Assembly: GCA_964023275.1 (NCBI GenBank)
Contig: OZ029923.1
Location: 5,855,229-5,919,228 of the forward strand
DNA: 64,000 bases
Reading direction: 5' to 3'
From: Norana najaformis
Taxonomy: Eukaryota > Annelida > Clitellata > Crassiclitellata > Hormogastridae
Shown here: positions 33,301 to 52,433 of the stretch, piece by piece
Layout of the letters: each line of letters begins with the position of its first letter
Numbering within the stretch: the first letter of the stretch is position 1
Program-made: the position numbers and the translations under genes
Notes under the pieces: model-generated
What the model was told of the DNA's origin: nothing
The model's database searches: none
Seen by the model: the letters and a program-made list of their open reading frames with translations, nothing else

Positions 33301-36216
33301 GCTTGCATTATTCCAGTTGAAATCAAGCTTCATATGAAGCCCCTGAACCATGAATGTCGTCTGCATCTGTTGAAGACAAAGCAGAGTACACAGCCAGGTA
33401 CAAAACACATCTGAATATGAACTGTGAACAGAGGAATGGTTGATGAAAGGATGGATGAAAGGATGGATGGATGAACTGATAGAATGGATATTTGGTGGGG
33501 ACTGATGGTTGGATATCTGATGGATGGATGGATGGACAAATCGATGATTTAGCATGATGTATGTATGCACGTTAAGCTTAAAACACGCCCCGACATAAGA
33601 ATAAACAGACTGACAAAGACTTAGGTATGGATTGAAGAAAAAGAGAATGGAACTACACGAACCAATTAAACATAATCTGTAAATTGGAGTAAATAAAGGA
33701 GAAAATGGAATTATGTAATAATAATAAATTATGTACACCCACCTGGTAGTATACTGTCCAGTAGGGTATAATTGCGACAAAAACGAGCAGAACTCGACCC
33801 AAGGCCTTGATGTTGTTAACAGCGCTATCCGCGTACTGACCTCCATACCTTCTCTTGGCATAATCGAGGCAACAAGGCACCTGTGGACTGTGTGGAATCT
33901 CACTAAATATAGCAATACATCGCGTCTTTACAAAAAATTTTAATGAAAAATTACTCTCCATCATGTATCTTAGAACATCAAGTGCTAATTCAAAGACTTC
34001 TCGTTTTATCTCAGTGACTAAAACCTCAGTGCATCCAACTTTTAACCTACACAGACTCCTGTATGCTATGCAAGAGTGGAGACTGCTCAGAGAAAGAGAT
34101 CATCCAAGGCAAAATTCCTGGATCCTGAGACTGGCAAAGATCCAAGATGACATGGATTGATAACATCAAGTTGTGGGTGGAATTATCGATCGACCAATTA
34201 TTATAGGAGACAAGAGACAGAAGCAGATAGCGCAAAACTGTCTGTGCAGCCAATCCTCGGCTCGAGGATGGTCGAAGACAGAACAAGACAATACTCCGTC
34301 AGCACAAACCATCAACCTCTTTTCTGTAGTTTATAAGAATCACAAAACAAAGAACTGCACAAAGAATAACTTAAATTATTAACAACAACTGAAACCGTAA
34401 CAGGTTTTCTTTAACCAACAGGGGACTGGATATTCAACCAATTCCAAGCAGGCTATTAAAACACTTAGATGTTATATAATACCTTGTTAGTATTTCAATA
34501 TCACGTCTTCTGTTTCTCTGGTAGGACACCGTTATGGCATTTTTACAGATGCAAAAGATGTCAGTCAAGACGCTCCCATGAACCTCAGTTTTTTTTACAT
34601 AAAACCTGGACCCTGCCAAAACAGTAAACAAAACATGGACTAACAACAAGCTTATCATGACCTACTGAACTGGTTAACTAGTTTGTTAGCACCTCAGCAA
34701 TGACCTATATATATTGGGGCAACTGAACTGGCCTATTTACATAATATGTAAATTATGACTCATCATATGAACTCACCAACACTTCTTCCCTTGTAACCAC
34801 TGTAGTTCTTTCACTCAAAACTGAAAACATTCCTCTTTGATCTTGACCTGGAACCAATTCTGACCATTCCTGCCTATCAATTTGCTTTTGACTGAGTGAA
34901 TAAGCTGAATGCAAAATGCTAATCTCACGACTTAGCTTTCTTTAGACGCTGTACAAATTTTGAGTTTATGATTACGATAATGATCCACTGACTCAGCAGA
35001 AAATTTGAAAAAATACACTTATGCAATGCAGTGTAGAAGAAGCCATAACAGTAAAAAACTAAGCCTGTCTAATCACCGGAAACAAAAAGGAGAATAGCGA
35101 TTAGAAGAGTCAAGGCCGGTACGAGATAACCATAGAAGTAGCTGATCTCCTGCTGCACGTAACCCATGACGCCGAATGCAATGAGCGATCCAACGTTGAT
35201 GAACCAGTACATCCAGTTGAAGTAGACCCTTGTGGCTACTGGTCCCTCATGCTCTACCTAATAAACGCAATCCACAGAGTCCAGTTAGTGTTTTGCAATC
35301 ATTTATGTAGCACCACTTCAGCAGACTCTTGAAGGCCATGTAAAGATGATTGATATTCTAATTCACTAACCCAACTACAAATTTCAGCCTAACATTCATA
35401 AAATAGTCCATTTGAAAAGACCTTGAACAACTACTTGAATGCACAATAGCTTTGCACTGATGCCTTATTACTAGACAGTATACTAATAAAAATAATAAAT
35501 AAAATCGCAATATTTTACACCATAACATCACTGTCTTTCAGAGTACATAAAAACAGCTCCCAGAGTGCATGAGGTCTTACCTGATGTGCTCCGAATGGTA
35601 TGATATTCACCCGGACGGACCCATAGCCAAATGAAATCACGATTATCATTAGGAAGACAGCCCAAACACAGTTTTCATCACCAAACCTCACGCCAGATGA
35701 AGAGTTACTTGGTACAGCACACCAATGAGACTTATTCTCAAACCAAGGAGAACATGCTGAAGTAAACGTAACATCTGGGTATGGATACAGTGCAGGCCAC
35801 ATACTGCAACCAGCAACATACACAACAAACGCACCGAGGATCGTCACGTATTTTCCACAGACGGCATCCGCCAGCCATCCTCCGAACAAAGTGGTGATGT
35901 ATGACACGCCGTTCAAAGTGAAAAGCGCAGAAGCTGCGTGGTAGGAAGCCCAAAGAAGCGGTTTTGAGTTGAGGAAGAGCACCATGTTACAGACAAGACT
36001 ATAGAAAGCTGTTCTCTCCAAAGCCTCCGTCAAGATGACGATAAAGAAAGCAGCTCTCGTCTGGCATTTCGTTCTCTGAACTGGACTACTGTCAGGTGAT
36101 GGGGTGCCGTCGGCTGCCACCTGCGTATCGGCGTCGCACTCTGACGTGTCAGAAACTGACGGCAGTAGTAATTGGTTGTCGTCACCCATTTTAGCCGCCT
36201 TATTAGATGGAGGCAC
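30342..36216 (-). CDS. Proton-coupled oligopeptide/histidine transporter, SLC15 (PTR) family, SLC15A4-like
   Basis: Eight minus-strand exons join in phase: 36216-35581, 35257-35077, 34612-34483, 33887-33743, 33366-33277, 32650-32407, 31441-31346 and 30787-30342, giving 655 residues. The PTR signature is visible as EALERTAFY in the first helix. Other family blocks are FGAHQ joined to VEHEGPVATRVYFNWMYWF, LDYAKRRYGGQYADSAV, IIPYWTVYYQ joined to MQTTFMVQG, IPASWLTMFDV and GISEIFTSTAG joined to LELAFIAAPPSMKGIIMGL. About 12 hydrophobic segments are spread over the exons. SLC15A4-type members move histidine and di/tripeptides with protons, in vertebrates from endolysosomes. A second in-phase Met lies at 36189. 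The start is divergent from GLTP, 1.4 kb away. Subfamily placement (A3/A4) is inference from similarity. Confidence 0.9.
31090..31250 (+). mobile_element. LINE 3'-end fragment in SLC15 intron
   Basis: GATACTGACCTGATTGCAG is followed by CTTTTGGTGTGCCATTGG, matching the end of the decayed LINE at 63180-63755. It lies in the intron between the last two SLC15 exons. Confidence 0.6.
32032..32190 (+). repeat. SINE family B copy
   Basis: AAATCTCGGGCTAGCACGG, AAATGGCGTGGTGGCC and GAAAACCGTGTACATTTA landmarks. Intronic in the SLC15 gene. Confidence 0.8.
32785..33195. repeat. 20-bp minisatellite (GATGGACCATGTTTTGGGAT)
   Basis: Roughly 18-20 imperfect units with ACTATG or GATGATA variants, fading into GGACCAGG-type units at the right. 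It fills most of the SLC15 intron 32651-33276. A tetranucleotide GGAT block follows at about 33440-33540 in the next intron. Confidence 0.92.
34838..34979 (+). repeat. SINE family A, truncated copy
   Basis: TCTTGACCTGGAACCAATT, GCTTTTGACTGAGTGAATAA and a TATGATTACGATAATG end. Intronic in SLC15. Confidence 0.75.
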
Positions 36217-36712
36217 ACCTGATAGTTACCCTAAAACAAGAAGGCCTATAACCATATAACCCAGACCGTAAATTCGGTCGCTGTTTTTACTAGCTTTTCT
36301 ATAGCCTCTATAGCTAGTACCGTGATAAGAGCTTAAACATCACAGAGCATGGTGTTTTCGAAGAACTAAATCACTTTGGCGACAAAATGAGTATCAGTCA
36401 TCACAGACACTCGACTGCCATTAACATCCTTCTTTTTTCGTTTACAACTAAAAATCCCAAAGCAGCGCATCCTGTAAATTACGGTTTAGTCAGCACATCA
36501 CATGCGGCTAAACGCTTTTTGGATGTACAGATCAAATCTGCCAATAAAAGAATAATAAACCCTATAACAAAACTTAACTTCCAGACCGTATCACTTTACA
36601 ACCACACAGCAGGGTTTGTAAACAACCCCCCGATGTGAAACTCACATGACGGGACATATCCCGGAAGTCACAAGGCGGGGCAATAGGGCAGCCCCAACTC
36701 TCCAGTACAATA

Positions 36713-36882
36713 ATCGTAATCGTAAACTCGAAACTTCTACAGCGCCCAACGAAAGCTAAGTCGCGGGAATCAGCTTATTCACAGGCGCTCAGTCAAAACA
36801 AAATCGATAGGCAAAAGGGTTCGGTTCCAGATAAAGATCCAGAAGTCAGGCAGGCAGGCAGTCGGACGCAGTTAGTAATGAA
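36713..36882 (-). repeat. SINE family A copy, reverse orientation
   Basis: Begins AATCGTAATCGTAAACTCG and contains CGCCCAACGAAAGCTAAG and CAGGCGCTCAGTCAAAAC. It lies between the divergent SLC15 and GLTP starts. Confidence 0.88.
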
Positions 36883-37261
36883 TAATGAAGTTACTGCTTT
36901 GAATCTCGTCCATATTCTATTATCTCAGTATTGACTTAAGCACCATGTGAAGCAATATGCAGATTAAAGTTTCTTATAAGCATTGCAGAAACGTGCAAAG
37001 GCGTTACGTATGTTTTCAAATAAAATATTAGCAAAATAACTTACTTATTTGTTGTGATTTTTAAAAGGAAAGCCTTTAGGCAGCATTGAATGAAGGAACT
37101 TACAAACACTGAGACATTGTAAGACATTGTTTTATTAAGGGGCGTTATAAATATAAGTTGTATTGTACCAGTTAGTTTGAAATCGTGGTTCTATCATCAC
37201 AGAAGTAAATAAACCAGTATAGTATGTTAACTCATCAAGAAACTGGCATTAACATTTCATT

Positions 37262-37422
37262 CAGAGATTTGAATCTCGGGTTAACACGGTCCATGCACGG
37301 GGCCCTAAATGGGATGGCACCCATTCAAACGGGCAGCGGTGGTGAAGGATCTCACCCGATCAATTCATTGAAAAATGAACAGGGTCGAGGCTATGCGTTG
37401 GCAATGGAAAACGTGTAGGCCA
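37262..37422 (+). repeat. SINE family B copy
   Basis: GAATCTCGGGTTAACACGG, ATTCAAACGGGCAGCGGTGG and AAAATGAACAGGGTCGAGG landmarks. It is about 215 bases upstream of the proposed GLTP start codon. Confidence 0.8.
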
Positions 37423-37637
37423 GCTTTTGTACTTACATTTAAAACTGATCGGTTACCGTAGGAAATCCCGTAAATATTACGGCGCCGTACATATAGCCCG
37501 TCCGCTATCCTCATAGGTAAACATTAGTCAGCGTGTTGTGTTGTTACGCCTAAGGATTCGTAGGCGAATAGTAGAAACGTTTTTACGTCCAAACATTGTT
37601 AAAGTTATCAAATTAGCTAATTCTTTTGACGTAAAAT

Positions 37638-40600
37638 ATGACTTTCTTTTCTAACATACAGCACAGATTTCCACCAGTTGGCGAAAATGGACAGATTGAA
37701 GCTGAGCCGTTTCTGAACGCCGCCGACGAAATACTACTGATTATAGGTAAGTTCCACTAACCTTAACCTTTAAATACCTTGGGTCGATAATGAATGCTAA
37801 AGGAGAATGCAAACATGATGTTAAGAAAAGGATTAAGGCAGCGTGGCAAAAATGGAAAACCTATCGAGTGTATTATACGATGTCAAAATGCCGGTGCAAC
37901 TCAAAGGAAATGTGTTCAAAACAATTATAGGACCAGTGATGATATCTGGAGCAGAAGCCTGGACATTGACAAAAGAGGAGGAGAAGCTGCTGGAGAGAAC
38001 AGAAATGTGAATGCTGCAATGGATACTTGGAATCTGATGGAAAGACAGAAAAAGAATGAGTATATCAGACTGAAATTGGGTCTGGCTTGTGTGTCTGACA
38101 AGGTACGAGAAGGCAGGTTGAGATGGTATGGTCATGTGATGAGGAGAGAAGAGGAAAACTGCATTAAAAGAATTATGACAACAGAGGTTTACAGACGGCG
38201 CAGTCGGGGACGACAAAAGAAGAGATGGGGAGATATAATTCAGCAAGACCTAAAGCTTCTCAGGCTGAAGAAAGAAGATACTGAAGATAGAAACAAATGG
38301 AAAAGAAGGATTCATGTGGCTGACTCCTAGGAGGGATTAATTCCAGCCAGAAGGAAGAAGAATAGGTAAGTTCCACTAACGCCGCTTAATCAAATCAAAT
38401 CTGTTCAAAAGATTTCTATATTGCCGTTATCATAACACCCAAGGCATCAGTTAAATGGTCGCTTCAAGTCAAAATCACATAAAAAATTATAAACCGTTGG
38501 AGAAGCTGGGTCGAATTCCAATAGGTCAGAGAAACCAGAAGCCAGGCTATGGTGGGTAAGCAAGTTGGGAGAAATGTGAGGTTTACAGTATGAACTGTTA
38601 ACCTATGAAGTAAACTGATATTATTTGGCATCAAATCACTCGTCTTTGTAAGTGGAAGACATGAGTTGCGAACATACAATTGTATTGTTTAAGATGATAA
38701 GACGGGTATGACGGTCATATATCGACTTCAAGTTTTCAGTGAGCATAATATAATATTTATTAAGTATTACAAAGGCATGTGTTTGAGGGTAAAATTGTGT
38801 ATTTTGGGTAACCAGCTTATTCACTGGCGATGAATGAAATCAAGCCTGTGAGCACAATAGTGGGTCAAGACACTTGATTGTTAATAACAGAAATATAGAT
38901 TCATTGATTTTTACGTATGCATTCGCTAATTTTCATCTCTGTAGACTTTTTGGGGCCTACATTTTTGAAGCACGCCTTCCAGCGCACACGTGCAGACATT
39001 GCAGGCAACATCACGGTGAGATCATTAGGCTTTAAATTGAGCAAGTTTATATCCTATCCTTCCTCATATTTGCCACCCTGTCTTCCATCCTGCTTATGGT
39101 TCATCGTGTTTTATGTTACGCTGATTTTAAAATACTTGTCTGAGCCATAAGGGAAACATTTTTGAATTTCAGCTGTAATGTTGTATGTTGTATTTTGATA
39201 TGTTGTGCATGATCTACATTCTTAATATGGCGCATGAACAAACACTGTTTGGTGAGGTTTGTTTTTGAGAAGTGATTAGCTTTATATTACAAACATTGTT
39301 TTTTCTTGCCCTACTTTAGTTTTAGACTGTTCGGGTAAATAATTTCTGATGGCTGATTTTTATGTGCTGAGAATTAAAGCTTCCATTTTCTTGGTAACAT
39401 GTTGGGTGTTACTGTAAATACAGTCATTCATTCATTCATTTGTTCAGAACATTTATATAGCGCCCCTTCAAGTTGTTTCCCCAGAGGCTCTCCCAGCCCT
39501 GGTGAAAGAGAACAGTTTTCGACTGTTGGTAAAAGGATCTCTGGCCGTAGCAACATGCAGGTCATGAGGGAGTCCATTCCACGTATGGGGTACAACCACT
39601 GAAAAGGTGCAACGTTGCATTATTGAACTGTCTTTGAGACAGCTTGGACATTTGTTTCAACTTATCTTAAGTCTTTTAATGAAAATCTATCAGTTGGTTA
39701 TTTTCAGCGCCTTTGAGTTAACGTGCTGTATTAACTAAAGATCCAGCTTACTTTCCGATTCAATTCCAAACACCACCCACTGTAGCTATCTGACTCCCTG
39801 ACTTGGATCTTGACCTAAAACCGAAAGCTTCCTGCTTATCGATTTTGTTTTGACAGCGCCTGTGAATAAGCTGGTTCCTGTTACTTAGTTTTTGTTGGGC
39901 GCTGTAGAAATCTTGAGCGTGTGATTACGATTACTGTTTTGGTATCATTAAGTTTAAACTGTGAACAACTTGATATTACAGTGGGATTCCAATTAATGCC
40001 ATTTTTAGCCAAGGCTATGTGGGAATTTACAATCATTAGCTTTCATCGGCAGTTTAATTAAGCAGGTGGCTGTTATCAGGTGGTGTGAAGTATACCATAA
40101 GCAAATGATTGTGATTATATAATGTTTGACAACTGGCTTTTCTTATACATTTATTCTGAGAACTGATATTGACAGAGATGTGTAATTGTGTTACCTTATA
40201 GGCTTAGTTTTCTCATACTTATAAAACTTAAAATTTGGGGTGTGAAACTGAAAATATAGGGTCTGCAAGAGTTTTTGCAAGTGACCTTAGGCATCAAATG
40301 TCGGGCTTCCGAGTTGCGATGTTATCTTAAATTTTATTTTGCTGTTTTCTAGTAAGTAAATTAATAATAGTAAAAAGTAATAGCAATAAAAGTAATATTT
40401 AGCAGTAGTAGTAAGAGTAATAGCAAATTATTATACTTCAGTTATGAAATTGTTTTGAGCATTGTAAATCACAAATTGTATACATTGTTCTCCTGACTTA
40501 GACGTTACGCAACAAACACAGCAGTGATCCGGTGAAATTCAAACACCTGAATTCAATGCTGTACGACGAAGATGTTATGAAGACGTCATATTCAGCAACC

Positions 40601-42632
40601 GTGGCTCTGCTTTGGTTGAAAAGGTGAGAAAACCAGTTGCCATGAGCTTAAGTCTTGCCCCGATTTCACAAGCACTGTAAAATGCAAGGGCCCTTCGTGT
40701 GCTTGCAACTAAGAATGTTATGAGGACATTCTGTTCTGGATCTTCTTTTTGACTGGACCTGAAAACAGTCTGTATTTTAATGGCTGCTGAAGAATGTCGT
40801 CATCCACAAACTTGGTGGCTGAGGGATGTTCGGAAACAGCATCTACCATCATCTGTGACCAACTGCTGGGCATTGGGGTTCATGTGTTGAGGGCCTCTTG
40901 TCTGTTGTTGCCCCTCTCTTTTTCGATGCTAAATAGTCTAGGAATTTTGAGCGTGGTGTCTGCTATGAGCTGTAGATGGTAATCCATCATTTGGGCTCTG
41001 AGTGTCTGCAGGAGCTAGCCAGTGGTGACTCTTCTAGTTACCTGAGCACTGTACATGTATTGGTTAACTTTTGTTCTGAATGACTTTAACAACATTTAGA
41101 CTGGCACGGGCAACACTTTGTGAGGTACTTAAAGGTGCTGTAGTAAGTGTCTACGTACATACAATGATCATATAAAAAACTGGTACAAAATCGGCACTGA
41201 TATACAATAAATGCGTTGTTTTAATCTCCAAAGCCTCCCTTATCTAAATAAATTACTTCACATTTCGTATGCATTTGATGTGAGGACTTTGTTCACTGTG
41301 TTTGGATATTTATTTGGCTTAATCACGTTCAACTGTGTTTGTGAATTTTTAGGGGGCTCGAGTTTCTCTGTGAGTTTTGTAAACAGCTAGTTGCTGAAGA
41401 ACCTGGAAAACACAACGGTCACCTTGCTCCCTACATCGACCAAGCATACGATCGCTCACTCAAACATTACCACAATTTTTTCCTCAGGGGTCTCTTTTAT
41501 GTAAGTTATAGTTACTCTATGCCATTCTTAAACACTGACTCACTTTAAAATTTTATTAAAATATTTCTTTCGACCGAAATGCCATCTACCATAACAGTTC
41601 CTCGTGTCGCCAGGCAATAAAAGTTTGCAATACTATTTCCCTAGGTACTTATGAGCAACCAACGTGACTTAATGTTTAATCTCACCTTTTCAAGAAATCT
41701 CACCCGGCCTGATCGATGGAATCTGCCCCCTTCCCATTTCTCTCAGCTGAAACACAACTTTCCCACTTCCAGTCCCTTCCCCTTCTCTCTATGGTCTTCT
41801 GGCATCTGGACTTGGTTCTTTGGGCAACCCCACTGACTTGATGCACCACTCATGAATAAGCTATTGCCCTGTGCTTACCTTTTAAGTAGTGCTGTAGGAA
41901 TTTGGAGTTCACGATTACAAGTGTTGGAGACTTGTAGTTATCTTCTAAAGTTTAAGCTTTAAAAGTCTGGAGTTTGCGCCTATGAATGAGTTGCACAGTT
42001 GCGCTTTGTACTGTTACAAATGAAAGAATATTTGTGTTTTATTGATGACTGATTTGCTTTTGTTTACTCATAGGTAGTTGCTCGTTTAATGCCAAACCAG
42101 AAAGATTTCCTCAAGACTTTGGCTAATGGCAAAGATTCACTGGAACATCAGGTAAGAAAAAATAAATTTGGCAACTGTAATTTTTTTGTTAAATTTTTAT
42201 CAAACGCATTTTAAACTTTGTCAGTAAAATGTGCATCTGCATAACCTTTGGAAAAACCATTGTTTCACTTATATTAAAGATTTTTAATTAATTATATGAA
42301 TTATGTTATTTTGCGTGTTGCTTATTTTTAAGAGATACTAGTAAGACATTTTAAGGGTGAACTCAATAGCTTTTATCTCATTTTTTAGCGATGTCAATTT
42401 AAGGGTGAACTTGAAAGTTTAAGGCCAGATTTCCTGTATTGGTTATGGAAAAATTCAATAATCTTTAAACTATATGTTTTATGAATCTTGCACTTAAAAA
42501 ACTTAATGTTGAATCACTTAACTTCTTCTTTAGGTAATTGAGGAAATGGATGATTTCGTTCAACGCATAACACCAAGCTTGCAAATTATCAATCAGCTTT
42601 ACACCGACCTTGGAAAACTTGACGACTTTTAG
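37638..42632 (+). CDS. GLTP: Glycolipid transfer protein (GLTP)
   Basis: Six plus-strand exons, 37638-37746, 38945-39015, 40502-40623, 41353-41500, 42074-42151 and 42534-42632 (stop 42630-42632), join in phase to 208 residues, against 209 in the human protein. Family landmarks are NGQIEAEPFLNAADEILLII (human: KQIETGPFLEAV), DIAGNIT, the glycolipid-binding segment VALLWLKRGLEFLCEF, YDRSLKHYHNF and the C-terminal YTDLGKLDDF. GLTP carries glycosphingolipids between membranes at the cytosolic face; the D, N, K and W of the DIAGN and LLWLKR segments match the known sugar-contact residues. The ATG at 37638 opens directly into the first exon, but an acceptor-like TCTAACATACAG lies only 24 bases inside it, so the true start could be further upstream. 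The end faces KLHDC4, 950 bases away. Confidence 0.92.
37755..38345 (+). pseudogene. Decayed LINE reverse-transcriptase C-terminus (RTE-like) in GLTP intron 1
   Basis: From about 37760 one frame reads KYLGSIMNAKGECKHDVKKR; a different frame from about 37990 to 38327 reads VREGRLRWYGHVMRREEEN and RRSRGRQKKRWGDIIQQD. These are the KYLG block and the terminal LRWYGHV/GRPKKRW block of non-LTR retrotransposons. The switch of frame and internal stops show that the copy is dead. The open frame 37794-38330 is only partly in the element's frame and is not a host gene. Confidence 0.85.
39417..39615 (+). repeat. Family D-related dispersed repeat
   Basis: ATTCATTCATT is followed by TTTATATAGCGCCCCTTC, CAGAGGCTCTCCC and GAGTCCATTCCACG, a longer relative of family D. 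Intronic in GLTP. Confidence 0.6.
39752..39931 (+). repeat. SINE family A copy
   Basis: TTCCAAACACCACCCACTG, TTTTGACAGCGCCTGTG, GTTGGGCGCTGTAGAAATC and a GATTACGATTA end. Intronic in GLTP. Confidence 0.88.
40985..41155. repeat. Dispersed repeat G, second copy
   Basis: GGGCTCTGAGTGTCTGC, then AGTGGTGACTCTTCTAGTTA, parallel to 4925-5080. GLTP intron 3. Confidence 0.5.
41698..41920 (+). repeat. SINE family A2 copy
   Basis: TTCCCATTTCTCTCAGCTG, ATGGTCTTCTGGCATCTGG, CTTGATGCACCACTCATG and a GTTCACGATTACAAG end. GLTP intron 4. Confidence 0.8.
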
Positions 42633-43461
42633 AATGCTTCACGAATATCTTCACAAACTGTGTTCATATTTCCACCTGTAAAGTCTGATATTGTGGTGAC
42701 ATTAGGGTAATTAGAAATGAGTAGAAACAGCAGTAGATATCATACTTTTTATTCATCATCTCCGATCCTTTTATTTTGGTGCATTGAGAGAGATCTGGGA
42801 ATATTGGTGACAATATTTTTTATACAGATGCTTTCACATGATATTCTAGGTTTTTAATTTAATACTAGATGTATTTATGCATAAACAGTAAACTTCCCAC
42901 CACCATCCAATTAGAGTGACGTCACTTTTATGGGCAATTATTGCAGTTAGATTAGATCTGGAAGAGTTTATCCTCTTCAGCCAAGAAACCAGTATGTCTA
43001 ACCACTTCATATCCGTGATAGACTGGAGTATTAGCTCCAGGGGAGATCACATTAGGTATTTCAAAGATTGCATGCCACAGTGTATGTATGGTTCAACTAG
43101 TGTCCTGTAAACAAAACAGAAGTTGTTATACATGTTAAACGGGTCTAAATGTGCACACTTGTTTTTTCTTCCATACGCAAAGATTCACAAATTACTGGAC
43201 TGCTGCTTACAATTCATAAGATGTGGTTATCTAGAGACAGAAAATATTCAGCGTGGTTTGGTGGAAGCGGTAAGAAAAACTGCTATTTCATACCGGTGTA
43301 TAATTTAAAATTAAACTTATGGTTTGCTCTGTTAAAGAAGAGTTACAAGTATAAAAATGTGTCAGTGGGTCTCCTAAGCCCCACATAATAAATTAACAAG
43401 GCAACAGCATGTGAAACACAATAATAATAATAAATTAAGACAATAACGTAGATGAATCTTT

Positions 43462-43467
43462 TTTATT
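43462..43467 (-). terminator. Candidate polyadenylation signal of KLHDC4
   Basis: TTTATT on the plus strand reads AATAAA on the minus strand, about 118 bases past the KLHDC4 stop codon, a usual distance for a short 3' UTR. Confidence 0.45.
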
Positions 43468-43584
43468 GTTTTTAAAGAAGCAAACCTGGGTATCACAGTA
43501 AACTGACTCCAGTGGTGAGAACTTCTACAGCGCCGTTATAAAGATGTACAGCAATCAGTAAATACTAGTTTATGCTACAGTTCA

Positions 43585-51471
<7,887 letters not shown>

Positions 51472-52136
51472 TTTCGCGTTTTGAAACAGCAAAATAATAT
51501 TCAAGAATGCCTGTTTTCTGATGTTCTGATGTTGTACTTCTGTTTATATTATCGCCAACGGAAACACGGCTGGCACATGGTGTTAAATTTCCGGCTAGCT
51601 TATTTTTCTCTTACGTGAGTAAGTAAATGCGCGCTCCCACTTCGGAATATCATCCGCAATATCGCAAACTATCAAGGGCTCGAATAAGAAATCGACATTA
51701 TCCACCTGCGCGTGACATTATCTTAACCGATATGAGTGCTCCTCAAATGTACATACATCGCGCATCATGAAACCCACGACTTTTCTTTTTAGCGCCGTCG
51801 GAAATCTAGTCTCTCTCACGCAATTTGTGGGGCTCAGAGATATTTCGTAGATTTACATTACACATTTACTTGTCATCAATTTTCAGAGGGAACGCAAAGT
51901 GGCGTTGGCCGGTCCAGAAGTTGATAAAGGGGCCAGATTTTTCAGTGGGTACAGTTCATTGTGTGTATGAAAATAGTTAAGCAATACAATTTTTAATGCA
52001 CCGTTGAGCGTAAACAGCAGAAATTATGGTGAATATAAAACGAGCAGAAAATGAAAGATGAAATGATGAATCAAGGATGACAGCCATAATCATGTTACGT
52101 TTAATCTTCAATATTTAAGAAGTCATTTTTTCTTAG

Positions 52137-52291
52137 ATTTGAGTCTCGGGCTAGCATGTCCGCACACGGGACCTTTAATGGCATGGAGCACATTCAATAG
52201 GGCAGCGATGGTGAAAGATCTCACTCGGTCAATTCATTGTAAAATAAGCAGGGTCGAGGCCATACGGTCACTATAGAAAAACGTGTATGTT
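52137..52291 (+). repeat. SINE family B copy
   Basis: TGAGTCTCGGGCTAGCATG, AGGGCAGCGATGGTGAAAG and GGTCGAGGCCATACGGTC. It lies between KLHDC4 and the T-box gene. Confidence 0.8.
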
Positions 52292-52433
52292 TACTGTACA
52301 TTCATATACTGAGAAGTAAGAAACGTTCAAAGATATCAAATTAATTATATCATCTACGCTATCAGTCAAAATATTCTAATGCAAAAATTATTTGTCTCTC
52401 AAGCTACGTCAATTAAAATATAATAGAAAATAA

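Noticed and set aside
36387..36638. An 83-codon plus-strand frame near the SLC15 start
   Set aside because: There is no recognisable domain, and it has no splice link to GLTP; it probably belongs to the upstream regions of the divergent genes.
37794..38330. A 178-codon host gene in GLTP intron 1
   Set aside because: Its C-terminal half matches the end of LINE reverse transcriptases and the N-terminal half is the wrong frame of the same decayed element.
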